A stretch of 64,000 bases of DNA from Argyresthia goedartella. Its lineage: Eukaryota; Arthropoda; Insecta; Lepidoptera; Argyresthiidae. Positions 12,046 through 22,127 of this stretch are shown here, piece after piece. Made by a program: the position numbers and the translations under genes. The notes under the pieces are model-generated. The model did no database searches. It was not told the DNA's origin and worked only from the letters and a program-made list of their open reading frames with translations. Within the stretch, counting starts at the first letter, position 1. Each line of letters begins with the position of its first letter. The stretch spans positions 4,476,501 to 4,540,500 of the forward strand of contig OX463820.1 of assembly GCA_949825045.1 (NCBI GenBank), in the 5' to 3' direction.

Positions 12046-14773
12046 CTATGGAAGAGAGAGGTAATGATCTTTCAAGCGAATCTTAAAAACGTTAAGTGAC
12101 GGACTGTCCCTGATGGCACTGGGGAGCTTGTTCCAGAGCCTGATAGCACTGATCCTGAATCCTTGCCCATATGCGACTGAGTTGTGTTGAGGAGTTGCAA
12201 GCAGCGACCGAGTGTTTGATCTCCGAGACCTATCCGAAGAAAGAAACTCAAACCGATCACGCAGGAAGCTGGGGTAGCGAGGGTTGTGCAGAATATTGAA
12301 GAGTAGAATGAGAACATGGGTATCCCGGCGAAGACGAATTGGAAGCCACTGCAGTTCCCTACGATACTGGGAGACATGGTCATACTTACGCAGCCCGAAG
12401 ACAAACCGAATCCCGAGATTTTGAAGTCGCTCGAGTTTGTTCAGTTGCTCTTCGTTCGCGCTGATCCAGCTGACATCTGCGTAATCAATGAGAGGAAGGA
12501 GAAGAGACTGGGCCAGAGTAATTTTAGTATGACGAGGCAGAAAGTTTTGAAGGCGCCTGAGGGAGTGAAATGTGGCAAAGACTCGTCTACTAACTTCGCA
12601 GACGTGAGCAGACCATGAAAGCTGATTGTCAAAGATAACTCCTAGATTTTTTGCCTTAGTACTGTACGGAATTATGGTTCCATCATAAGTTACAGGAACA
12701 AGAGGCAGATGCTGTAACACACTATGGGAGTGTCTGGAGCCGACAATCATGGCTTGCGACTTACTGGGATTGACAAGTAGTCCATGAGACAGAGCCCAGC
12801 CCCTAATGTTCTCGAGATCGTCATTTAATGCACCCACAGAAGAAATCATATCACTTGGAGAGAAATGGCGGTAGATTTGCAGATCATCGGCATAAAGATG
12901 GTAAGAAGAAGAAATGGCATCCGAAATGGGATTGATGAAGACGGAGAAAAGAAGAGGGGAAAGAATACCACCCTGAGGAACTCCAGAAGAAAGGTCGCAC
13001 CACTCCGTGGAAGTCTCCTCGGACCTAATACGCTGCTGACGACCTCTCAGGTAGGAGCCGAACCAGCTGGCAGCGGCCGAGCAGACATTCAGGGACTTCA
13101 GTATCTCAACGAGCATGTCAAATCAACACAGTTAAAGGCACTGCTAAAGTCTAGTAACGCTAACACAGTGATCTGCTTGATATCCATTGCCGATTCAATG
13201 TCATCGGTCACTTTAAGTAAGGCCGAGACGGTACTATGTCCCGGCCTGAATCCGGACTGGAATTGATTCAACAGCCTGTTAGAGGAAAGATAGGAGGAGA
13301 GTTGAGTGTGGACAATCGATTCAAGGACTTTGGAAAGGAAAGGCAGGATAGATATTGGACGATAATCTTTAAATGAAGATGGATTTGAGGTTTTGGGAAG
13401 AGGGATAACTAACGCCTTTTTCCACACATTAGGAAAAGAACACTGAGATAGAGAGAAGTTAACAATGTGTGTAATGGCAGGTAGGAGGAAATCAAGGATG
13501 CTGTTTATCATTCTCGAGCAGATACTGTCGTCACCTACAGCTTTTGAGGAGATGGCAAGCACCGCCTTCTTAACCGTGTCAATTTCGACAAGACTGGAAT
13601 GGAGTGGTGGTGGGAGATGGCTTGGAGCGCAGAGAATGCAGGGTGGCATTTTTAACAGAGGGATTCATTAGAACAGGAGGGTCGGAGAAGAAACTATTAA
13701 GACCATTGAGATCGACATCACCAACCAATTGATTCTGGGACTTGCCAACACCAAGGGTTCTAAGGAACTTCCACACTTGAGCCGGGGTATAATTTTCGAT
13801 GCACTCATAGATATGGCTGCGCTTGGCAGCGCGACACATATGGTTGCACCGATTGCGGAGACATTTGAAGGCAGCAAAGTTTTCATCAGTGGGGTCCGTT
13901 TTGTAGAAGCTTTTGGCTCTGTTCTTCTTTGCCATCAATCGCTTAATGGGATCAGAGAGCCAGGGCGCAGGGAGATGTTTTACTCGAACCTTTTTTACTG
14001 GTGCGTGCTTGTCGTAGAGTCCCAGAATAATTGTGTTGAAGTGGTGAATCTTGTCGTCAACGGTCTCACTAGTGATGACAGGCGACCAATCAATCGAGGC
14101 GGCATCAGACTTTAGGACAGTAGGGTCTATACCCCTAAAACTACGAGCAAAAATGAATTTACCTCTGCTTTTAGGAGGCCTAACCTTGTACGATAGATAC
14201 ACTAGGTCATGGAAAGAGAAAGGAGAGTTAAATTGACCATGGGCAGCAACTTTGTCTACATTAGAGGTTATCATGATATCGAGAAGAGATGGAGTGCAAT
14301 TTGGCTGAAAATGAGTAGCGTTGAGAGGAAGAATATGCAAATTGAAAGAATTGATAATGGCCTGGAGTTGGGCAAAGCGAGAGTCATTCTTAATAAGACA
14401 AGTATTAAAATCGCCGAGGATGAGAGTGTTATCATAAAGAGGAGTCAGCTCATTGAGCAGAGACTCGAATGTATCGAAGTAATCAATGTGAAGAGAGGGA
14501 CTGTAGAGAACACCGAGCAGAACTTTATTATGGTGAAGACAGATTTCAAGAAAAAGATGTTCTGCCGACTCAGAGTACACATTCGGGGAAGCACTTACAA
14601 CTCTACAAGGAATGTCGGAGCGGAGGTAAATGGCTACACCACCACCTGCCTACCCAACTCTGTCGTTCCGATAGAGCCGGAAATCAGGCAATGAGTACAT
14701 GGTGGATGGTAGGGAAGGTTTGAGAAACGATTCTGATATAAGAATTCCATCCACATGTTTGCCACTAAACGCC
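12046..14773 (-). pseudogene. Outer LINE ORF2: endonuclease and reverse transcriptase, broken
   Basis: Read on the minus strand, the stretch from 14773 downwards continues an apurinic-type endonuclease (VDGILISESFLKPSLP, GGGVAIYLRSD, LILGDFN, ITSNVDKV). It is followed by a reverse transcriptase with DYRPISILPFLSKVLE, FRPGHSTVSAL, the GVPQGGILSPLLF box and the YADD catalytic box, and a C-terminal LWNKLPSAIRDSP segment. A stop codon interrupts the endonuclease just before GGGVAIY (about 14655). Frame changes occur near 13580-13650 and 13098-13116. The first part of the endonuclease lies at 19916-20116, beyond the inserted LINE A. Confidence 0.85.
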
Positions 14774-14778
14774 TCAAG
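14774..14778. repeat. Target-site duplication of LINE A, left copy
   Basis: tcaag here is repeated at 19911-19915. Removing the DNA between restores an unbroken minus-strand frame YLDLLEAFSGKHVDG in the outer LINE. Confidence 0.8.
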
Positions 14779-15248
14779 GCCTGAATCCGCCAGAGGGCGC
14801 TGCTACGTAAACATCGTAAAAGATATCGTTCCGTGATAAAAGTAATTCAAAAATATAAACAACCTGAAACTACAATTAAGTTCAGTGTTATTGTATGAAA
14901 TAAGTGTAAAACTATATGGAAACGTGAAGAATCCAGTGACTTTATGTGATAAAATGACATTATGAACCAGAATAAAATCATAAATGCAGTGCAATAGTGG
15001 CAATCAGTGAACAATAACAATTAAGTGACATAAGGAAGAAATACATTAATTAATACAATTACATTAATCAAATCCATCCCCAATTCATTGCAATAATTTA
15101 TAATTTACCATAACATAACGTCTTTTGTTGTGGTGACAAGCGTCAGTGCAAAGTCCGCTGACGGCTGATCGATCGATCACCTAGCATAGCAACAACAAGG
15201 TCGCAGTATCGCTCGCACTACGTAAACCATAATTTCGCAACGCCTTCA

Positions 15249-15330
15249 TCGAGCGGTGATACCGCCCGACGAAGAGACCAGCTTTCTACGCAGGAGACCC
15301 GGGTTCGATCCTCGCATCGCACATCATTTT
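15249..15330 (+). other. tRNA-like segment in the LINE A 5' UTR
   Basis: gacccgggttcgatcctcgc matches the T-arm (B box) of eukaryotic tRNA genes. It is preceded by a caggagacc anticodon-arm-like stretch and followed by gcatcgcac. I cannot fold a full tRNA with a matching acceptor stem, so this is a tRNA-derived or internal-promoter-like segment, not a functional tRNA gene. A poly-T tract follows at about 15399-15410. Confidence 0.4.
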
Positions 15331-15442
15331 TAACAACACTTTTTTATTTTTTACATACAAAATATTGGCCCCAGAGGACATTTTTATGATTGTTATTTCT
15401 TTTTTTTTTTTCTTTTTGGTTAAAAAGAATAATAATTGAAGT

Positions 15443-16849
15443 ATGATGGACTCGGAGAGCAATGTTCGCCAAACGAGAGGAAATAAGATGAGGTCTGGCT
15501 CCAACAACGACGATGAATCACTCTCCCTTTCGGACTGCTATTCGGACTCTAAAAGTCTACCAGATTTATCGACATATGATGGAGCAAGCGCTCTAAACAC
15601 TGCCGTGCTGCAATTGACGTCAGAACTTGAGGCAGCTAACGCAGAAGTTGATAGACTCATGCTGGAAAACATGGCTCTACAGAAACAGCTAGATAAAAGT
15701 AATGGGCAAATCAGCGTTCTAAAGCAAGTATGCTACGCCCCCGCAAGTGCCAAGAAAAGCAATACTTTGAAAAAGAGAATTCTGAAAATATTGACTCCAG
15801 AACAATCAGAACAAAGTAACCAAGGAATCGATTTAAATGATACGGTAAAGGACCTATTGACTGACCCAAATATTGACAACCAAAAACAAGAAACAAAAGA
15901 AGATGTCACAGATTCATCGACACTACATACTACCAGTACTCAGACAGAAGATGGACCGGAAAAACAACAGCAGCAAGTAACCGATAAAATGCTATCAATT
16001 CAAAATCCGAGCAAACCAAATAATGAAAATATAATTAAAGAAACTACGAGACAAGAAAACAGAACCAAGCGTATATATATATTTGGTGGCGCAAACTGTG
16101 CCGGACTATCACACCAACTCCAGGAGTCACGCAGTGATACACGCACCGGGAAGAATAAATATGAAATCACGTCGTATGTCACATCGGGAGGCACCGCAGA
16201 AGAAATTGGAAAGGCGACGAAACTCTATTCCTATGAAAAGAACGACAAAATTATTCTTTCATTCGGGCAACATGATAGTAACCCTACGAAAATGATTCTA
16301 GAAATTGGGTACATTTTAAATAAGCTTAAAGACTTTGAAGTGTTACTGCTAAGTGCAAGAAACAGTCAATATCTAAATGATAGTAAAATAAGTGATACAT
16401 TGAAATTAATTTGTAACAACAGACCTGGATGTACTTTCATTGATCTCAATTGTAAATCATATTATGGAGGCCAATGGAAATCTGCTTGCTCCACCATCAA
16501 CGAATGTGTGGATCAACTAGATTATGACAGGGAATATCTCACATATAATAAAAATAATAAAAATCTAAAAAACCATAAAGTCGACAAACAAATAACTCCT
16601 AAACAAAAACAGAACCACATAAAGAAAGGAACTATACCATATTATTTCCGGAAAGTCAACACAAATAAAATAGACGAAACAAAAAAAACACCTAAAACCA
16701 CACTTATTCAAAACTGTTCACAAAAGGGTACCATACCGTATTACTTTCGAACAGTAGCCAAAAAACAAACAAGCACAACCAATGAGTCAAACAAAAGCAT
16801 CAGAGTGACCCATACTTCACCATGTAACCAGCTTTTTCGAGACCAATAA
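15443..16849 (+). CDS. LINE A ORF1 protein with coiled coil and esterase-like domain
   Basis: 468 aa, presumed RNA-binding partner of the retrotransposon. Residues about 50-95 form a leucine-rich coiled coil (LTSELEAANAEVDRLMLENM...). Residues about 100-205 are a polar, Gln/Lys-rich linker. About 210-340 resembles the SGNH-hydrolase (esterase) domain known in CR1 ORF1 proteins: a block-I-like IYIFGGANCAGLS, then LSFGQHDSNP, which resembles the GxND block. The serine expected in block I is not in its usual place. The C-terminus has two copies of a KKGTIPYYFRKV-type repeat (about 395-407 and 427-439). The start ATG follows a poly-T/A-rich stretch. Confidence 0.75.
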   Translation: MMDSESNVRQTRGNKMRSGSNNDDESLSLSDCYSDSKSLPDLSTYDGASALNTAVLQLTSELEAANAEVDRLMLENMALQKQLDKSNGQISVLKQVCYAPASAKKSNTLKKRILKILTPEQSEQSNQGIDLNDTVKDLLTDPNIDNQKQETKEDVTDSSTLHTTSTQTEDGPEKQQQQVTDKMLSIQNPSKPNNENIIKETTRQENRTKRIYIFGGANCAGLSHQLQESRSDTRTGKNKYEITSYVTSGGTAEEIGKATKLYSYEKNDKIILSFGQHDSNPTKMILEIGYILNKLKDFEVLLLSARNSQYLNDSKISDTLKLICNNRPGCTFIDLNCKSYYGGQWKSACSTINECVDQLDYDREYLTYNKNNKNLKNHKVDKQITPKQKQNHIKKGTIPYYFRKVNTNKIDETKKTPKTTLIQNCSQKGTIPYYFRTVAKKQTSTTNESNKSIRVTHTSPCNQLFRDQ

Positions 16850-19709
16850 TAGCTCAAAACTGATAATCCTGCACCAAAATATTCAAAGTGTACTCCCAAA
16901 AAGGGAATTAATCGATATGACTATGGCGGAATTGACAGAATCGGGTAATGAACCAGACGTAATATGTCTAACGGAGACATTTGTAAAATCAGGTGATGAA
17001 ATAAATATAAGATTAGCAGGTTATGACCTAGCTACCAACTTTTCTCGAAATAAGAAAAGAGGCGGGTCTTGCATTTTAGTGAAAAACAGTACTGCATATA
17101 AACGTTTAAAAATGGTTGACGAACTGGCTGTGTCTAGTGTTTTTGAATGCTGTGGTATTGAGCTAACAGATCATAACATTATATTAGTATGCATATATAG
17201 GATTACGGAGGTAAAAAAATTTCTAGATCGCTTGGAATTATTACTCTTTTCCATAAAAAGGAAAATGAAAACAAAACAAATTGTTATAGCTGGTGACATA
17301 AACATTAATACATTAAAACCTGACATTAATACCAGACATTTAACAGATATTATTAATAATTATAAATTGACATTTCATATTGACGAGCCCACCAGACAAG
17401 CATCTTGCATTGACCACTTAATCAGTAGTATCAGTCATGCTGTAGGATCAGTGATCCCGTTGGGATTATCTGACCATGAAACAGCACAATTGCTCTTGAT
17501 CCCCGTAAAAAATAAAAAAGCTATGCCTAAGGCTACATACATTCATAAAAGAGACTATGGTGGTGATAACATTAGGAAGTTTCGTGAATGTCTCCAATGC
17601 TTATCGTTCGCAGAAGTTTACGAAGAATCTGACCTCAATAAGGCATTTGAAAAATTTCATGAATTATTCTGTTTGTTTTATAATCTTTGTTTCCCAACAA
17701 TTATCGTAAAAAGGAACATGGAGGTCAAACAAAAATGGATTTCAAAAGGACTAAGAATCAGCTGTAAAACAAAAAGATCTCTAAGATATAATTTTTACAA
17801 ACAAAGAACACAATATAACAAAAACAGATATGAAAAATTCTCAAAAATATTAAAAAAATGTATCGTACAATCACAGACACAAGCAAATAATAAATATGTA
17901 CAAACTAGTAAAAATAAATGTAAGGCATCGTGGAATGTAGTAAAAAATGAATCAGGAAATCAACAAGCATCACATTTCATACATCAAATTAGTCATGAGG
18001 GTACTATAGTTCAGGAAGCAACTGGAATAGCTCAAACATTCAATGAATACTTTATAAAAATCTCTAATAAGGTTAACCATGACTTGGCTCTCACCGGCGG
18101 AAGTCATCGGATAAGTGAGAGTATTTTTCTTAAGCCTTATGATAGTAACGTTGTGTCAAAACTAATAATGTCGTTAAATAACACCAATGCAGAAGGTTTT
18201 GATGGTATATCTACCAAAATAATTAAGGCATGTTGCTTGGAGATATCGCCTGTATTAAACTATTTGATAAACCTGTCTCTAGAAACAGGAAATTTTCCTA
18301 ACAAACTGAAAATATCTGTCGTAAAGCCGTTGTACAAAAAGGGTGAGAGATCAGAAATAGGAAATTATCGTCCAATCACACTCACGCCTGTGTTGTCAAA
18401 GGTTTTTGAAAAAGCGATGCATGTAAGATTAAATGATTTTTTCACAAAATATAATGTATTAAAATCAGAGCAGCATGGCTTTCAGAAAAATAAATCGACC
18501 ACCTTGGCAACTTTCAAACTAGTAGACCAAATTGTTCACAATAAAGACGTCAAAAACTATAGTACAGTGCTATTTTTTGATATGTCCAAAGCATTCGATT
18601 TTGTTGCACATGAGTTATTGCTATCGAAACTCGAGGCTAATGGTATAAGAGGCTTAGCACGAAACTGGCTACAGACTTACTTGGACGATAGGGTGCAGAG
18701 TGTAGAAATAAGTCGTCTTAATGATAGCCATGTCGTTAAATGCTATAAATCCGAGCTAGAATGTAATAAATTTGGCGTTCCTCAGGGCAGTGTACTCGGG
18801 CCTCTTCTTTTCTTAATTTATATAAATGACCTGCCGGAAGTCACTAATCAAAGCTGCATTTTATTCGCTGATGATATATCAATAAATGTAACTCGCGTGA
18901 TTACTGATGACATTTCACTTCATGAATTTGACATTAATACAACTATTACCTCTATAATTAATTGGTTAAATAATAATAATCTGCAAGTAAATTTAAATAA
19001 AACAATGTATATAAATTTTAATAACTTTGACAAATATAACAGGAACATGACATTAAATATAAATTATAACGGACAAATTCTAGAGGAGGCTAATAGTGTG
19101 ACATTTTTAGGTATAGTAATTGATCGACATTTGAATTGGAAAGATCAAATTAATAAAATATGTAATAAGATAAACAGATTTATTTTTGTACTAAGACGTT
19201 TGCACAAAACAGCCGAGAAAAAAACCGCACTGCTTGCCTATCATGGGTATGTAGAATCCGTCATAAGATATGGTCTGATAATTTGGGGTAACGGAACTGA
19301 AATTAACAGAGTATTTATTGCCCAAAAAAAATGTTTGCGTGCTATTTGTGGTATGGCACCATATGAGTCCTGCAAACAAACATTTAAAAAATTAAACATC
19401 TTACCGGTACCCTGTCTTTATATACTTGAAATCGGTAAATTCGTTAAGTCAAATCCTGAACTTTTCGTAAAAGCTCATGATTATTTCTCGAGGAACTCTA
19501 GAAACCCGAACAGGCTTGTATTTAATCACACACCAAGAACAACACTGTATTTAAAAAATTGCTCAGCAATGTGTGTGATTGTGTATAACAAAATACCAGA
19601 TGACATAAAAACGTTGCCACTCAACACTTTTAAACGCAGATTATTCTATTGGCTTCTGCAAAACTGTTTTTACTCTGTGGACGAATTTCTGAACTTCAAA
19701 CGTAGGTGA
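16809..19709 (+). CDS. LINE A ORF2: endonuclease-reverse transcriptase
   Basis: Residues are counted from the first ATG (16917), giving 930 aa. The N-terminal APE-type endonuclease includes VICLTETFV, GGSCILVKN, VIAGDIN and LGLSDHE. The reverse transcriptase follows, with NYRPITLTPVLSKVFEKAM, QHGFQKNKSTTLA, FDMSKAFDFV, FGVPQGSVLGPLLF (about 619-632) and the catalytic box FADD (about 650). No RNase H domain follows. The conserved endonuclease start (LIILHQNIQSVLP, about 16860) lies before the first ATG, in a frame open from 16809 with no ATG. It therefore overlaps ORF1 by 41 nt in another frame. Translation of ORF2 must use reinitiation, a non-AUG start or frameshifting. No internal stop is present. 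Confidence 0.85.
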   Translation, partial: PILHHVTSFFETNNSSKLIILHQNIQSVLPKRELIDMTMAELTESGNEPDVICLTETFVKSGDEINIRLAGYDLATNFSRNKKRGGSCILVKNSTAYKRLKMVDELAVSSVFECCGIELTDHNIILVCIYRITEVKKFLDRLELLLFSIKRKMKTKQIVIAGDININTLKPDINTRHLTDIINNYKLTFHIDEPTRQASCIDHLISSISHAVGSVIPLGLSDHETAQLLLIPVKNKKAMPKATYIHKRDYGGDNIRKFRECLQCLSFAEVYEESDLNKAFEKFHELFCLFYNLCFPTIIVKRNMEVKQKWISKGLRISCKTKRSLRYNFYKQRTQYNKNRYEKFSKILKKCIVQSQTQANNKYVQTSKNKCKASWNVVKNESGNQQASHFIHQISHEGTIVQEATGIAQTFNEYFIKISNKVNHDLALTGGSHRISESIFLKPYDSNVVSKLIMSLNNTNAEGFDGISTKIIKACCLEISPVLNYLINLSLETGNFPNKLKISVVKPLYKKGERSEIGNYRPITLTPVLSKVFEKAMHVRLNDFFTKYNVLKSEQHGFQKNKSTTLATFKLVDQIVHNKDVKNYSTVLFFDMSKAFDFVAHELLLSKLEANGIRGLARNWLQTYLDDRVQSVEISRLNDSHVVKCYKSELECNKFGVPQGSVLGPLLFLIYINDLPEVTNQSCILFADDISINVTRVITDDISLHEFDINTTITSIINWLNNNNLQVNLNKTMYINFNNFDKYNRNMTLNINYNGQILEEANSVTFLGIVIDRHLNWKDQINKICNKINRFIFVLRRLHKTAEKKTALLAYHGYVESVIRYGLIIWGNGTEINRVFIAQKKCLRAICGMAPYESCKQTFKKLNILPVPCLYILEIGKFVKSNPELFVKAHDYFSRNSRNPNRLVFNHTPRTTLYLKNCSAMCVIVYNKIPDDIKTLPLNTFKRRLFYWLLQNCFYSVDEFLNFKRR

Positions 19710-19910
19710 AACTGGTCTTGACTTTTGTTGTTTTGTTTGTGTTTTTAATTTATACAATTTATGTGATTTAATGAGAATAGACTAAAACTAGATCTCAAAC
19801 ATTTGCATGCTACAATTTAATAGCTGATTAAGGCGTTCAACTTTCATGTTATTTAAGAGCTCTTTTACCCTTATCTTTGCAAATAAATTTCTTATTTCTT
19901 ATTTCTTATT

Positions 19911-19915
19911 TCAAG
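19911..19915. repeat. Target-site duplication of LINE A, right copy
   Basis: tcaag directly follows the cttatttcttattt tail and matches 14774-14778. Confidence 0.8.
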
Positions 19916-20116
19916 TAGGTCCAGGTAACTGGAGTGGATGCTCTGGGCATTTATAAGAACGAGGTTAAGATTATTTTCCAGGCCACCAAAGACAGTCGAA
20001 AGTTTGGCCGATAACGATTCCTCCACAATGGAGGTGTCGTTCGCCATATTTGTATAATCATCGCTTGATGAACATGATAAAATACAGTTGTCAAAAATAT
20101 AACGTATGCTATCCAT
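19916..20116 (-). pseudogene. Outer LINE ORF2, N-terminal fragment
   Basis: On the minus strand, ATG at 20116 starts a frame that reaches NNLNLVLINAQSIHSSYLDL, the conserved start of a LINE endonuclease. It then runs into the LINE A tail. The continuation is at 14773 and below. The preceding 20117-20540 is very AT-rich and non-coding. Confidence 0.85.
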
Positions 20117-20542
20117 ATATAATAGTTTAAAATATAATATTAATACTTATAAATACAAATATATATGCTTGTTTTTACTTAATTATAAATATATAAAATA
20201 TCTACTATCTTAATCACACCAAGTTACTTGCCTGAACCAGTCCTACACTGGGTCTGCTTGGAGAGGAATAACCTAGTTACATAGATGGAGAATAAACAGT
20301 AACACAATTTTCGAGACAAATACGTAATGCTGGGTCATAACATAATCTTAACTTATAATCATCATTATCAAACACAAAACAAAATATATGCATGACAAAA
20401 ATTCAATGTTACAATACTTGGATCAAAACATGCAAAGGTGAAACGCAAAAATAGAGAAAAAAAAAAGACAAATGTGTTCTGTGGACAAGTTTGTTTCAAC
20501 AACAGATTGACAGATGATGACATTATGTATAAAATTTTAACA
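20117..20542 (-). other. Spacer of the outer LINE between ORF1 and ORF2
   Basis: AT-rich DNA with no recognisable coding content. It lies between the ORF2 start (20116) and the left 287-bp direct repeat. In the undisturbed outer LINE it would form a spacer of about 580 bp together with 23519-23670. Confidence 0.5.
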
Positions 20543-20829
20543 GACCATGAAGCGAAAAAATATAATTTAACTTTGATAATCGAGGGTTGTAAGAAGAAAA
20601 GTACAAAAATTCATACCCACGCGAAAATAGAATCAACTTGTGTGTAACCCGACCAAAATGCAAAGTGCGGTGAGGAGACCGCGTCGCCGACGAATCATTT
20701 CTTGATTGCAGTCACCTCAGCCTTCTTGACGCCGACGCCGGGACGACGTTTGGGTATTGGGGCAGGTGGCGCTGCAGCAGGAGCACCAGCCGCCGCTGGC
20801 TTCCGCGCAGGAGCGTCCTTGCCCCTGGG
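20543..20829. repeat. 287-bp direct repeat, left copy
   Basis: Starting gaccatgaagcg and ending gcccctggg, it aligns without indels to 23519-23805, with five mismatches seen by eye (about 98% identity). It carries the C-terminal codons and following sequence of the outer LINE ORF1 in reverse. It therefore behaves as a very long target-site duplication around LINE B, or as a tandem duplication used as an insertion site. Confidence 0.85.
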
Positions 20830-22127
20830 ACTCAGCCCCTGGGATGGATGGATTCCCATATTCATTTCTAACAAATGCAGGCCTGCCAGCTTTAGAGTAT
20901 CTGTTAAAACTTGTGAACATTTTTTATAATACAGGTTATGTTCCAGACTCTTGGAAGGAACAAATCGTTATCCCCCTTCTGAAACCCGGTAAGTCCCCGG
21001 ATGTAGCTGATCATTATAGACCTATAGCCCTGTCTTCGGTCTTGGCAAAAACCCTAGAGCATCTCATTAAGAATCGATTGGAGTGGTTTGTGGAGTCTAA
21101 GGGTATCCTTGCTCAATCTCAATTTGGTTTTCGCAAAGGCTACAGTACATCTGATAGTCTTAGCATATTCATCACTGATGTTCGGCTAGCTTTCTCCAAA
21201 AAACAATCTGTCCTAGCTGTGTTCTTGGACATATCTGCTGCTTATGACAATGTACTTCTTTCAGTGCTCAGGTACAAGTTACAACAGCTGAACATCCCTG
21301 TAAGAATGAGAAACTGCATTTGAAGTCTGCTTATGTCCAGATCAATCTCACTTCGTATCCCTGGCGAGAGCTTTGAACCCCGTACGGTGTGGAGAGGCCT
21401 CCCCCAGGGATCTGTTCTCAGTCCTCTACTATATAATATTTATACTGCTTCTCTTCATACTTCCCTAAATAACGATTGTCAAAATTTACAATATGCTGAC
21501 GATCTGTGTCTGTACATTCCTAGCTCAAGTGTTGAAGATGCTGGGGAGTCAATGCAAGTCTCTCTCAACTCATTGATTGCTTGGCTGCTATCCAATGGTC
21601 TCAATCTATCAGCTTCTAAGAGCACTGTGGTAGTGTTTTCTAGGAAGAGGGGCATTACTGACATAGATTTAAAAATAAACAAATCCGCTATCCCTGTTCG
21701 TAATTCTGTAAAATTCTTAGGCGTATTCCTAGACTCAAAATTATCTGGTTCCGTTCATCTAAATTATATTGTTAATAAATGCGAAAAGACAATAAATATT
21801 CTTCGAGTTCTCTCTGGGGTATGGTGGGGTGCCCACCCATTTACTCTGAAATTGATGTATAATGCCCTCATTAGGAGTGTACTTGACTATGGATCCTATC
21901 TTTTAGAACCTTGTAGTAAACTGGCTCTTTGCAAATTGGATGGTATCCAATCTAAGGCACTTAGAATTATAACTGGATGCATGAAATCATCTCCTATAAA
22001 TGCCTTACAGGTGGAGTGCGGAGATCCTTCTTTGATTCTAAGGAGACAATATCTCTCTGACCGGTTTATATATAGGGCTTATTTATTCTCAAATCATCCT
22101 CTTTTTTTTTTAATTAGAATCCCTTAA
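20830..22127 (+). pseudogene. LINE B reverse transcriptase, frameshifted
   Basis: Visible boxes are DHYRPIALSSVLAKTLEHL, QFGFRKGYSTSDSL, FLDISAAYDNV, GLPQGSVLSPLLYNIYT and YADDLCLYIP, then VKFLGVFLDSKLSG, in the normal order for a non-LTR reverse transcriptase. A frame change separates the two halves at about 21323-21333. The second half ends in a poly-T run (22102-22112) that shifts the frame again before the RNase H part. Confidence 0.85.

Larger units (their letters stand above)
14779..19910 (+). mobile_element. LINE A: CR1-like non-LTR retrotransposon, apparently full length
   Basis: This 5132-bp element has a 5' UTR of about 660 bp, ORF1 (15443-16849), ORF2 (frame open 16809-19709) and a 3' tail of cttattt repeats at 19890-19910. 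It is flanked by the 5-bp duplication tcaag. Both frames are free of internal stops. The insertion interrupts the endonuclease of the outer minus-strand LINE, so LINE A is the younger. The microsatellite-like tail rather than a poly(A), together with the esterase-like ORF1, points to the CR1/L2 group. Confidence 0.9.

Noticed and set aside
12316..14694. Several plus-strand frames of 60-160 aa
   Set aside because: They are antisense to the well-defined reverse transcriptase and endonuclease of the outer LINE.
20702..20929. Plus-strand frame rich in Ala/Gly (and its twin at 23678-24508)
   Set aside because: It is antisense to the Ala/Pro-rich end of the outer LINE ORF1. The high GC content of that tail leaves several frames open.
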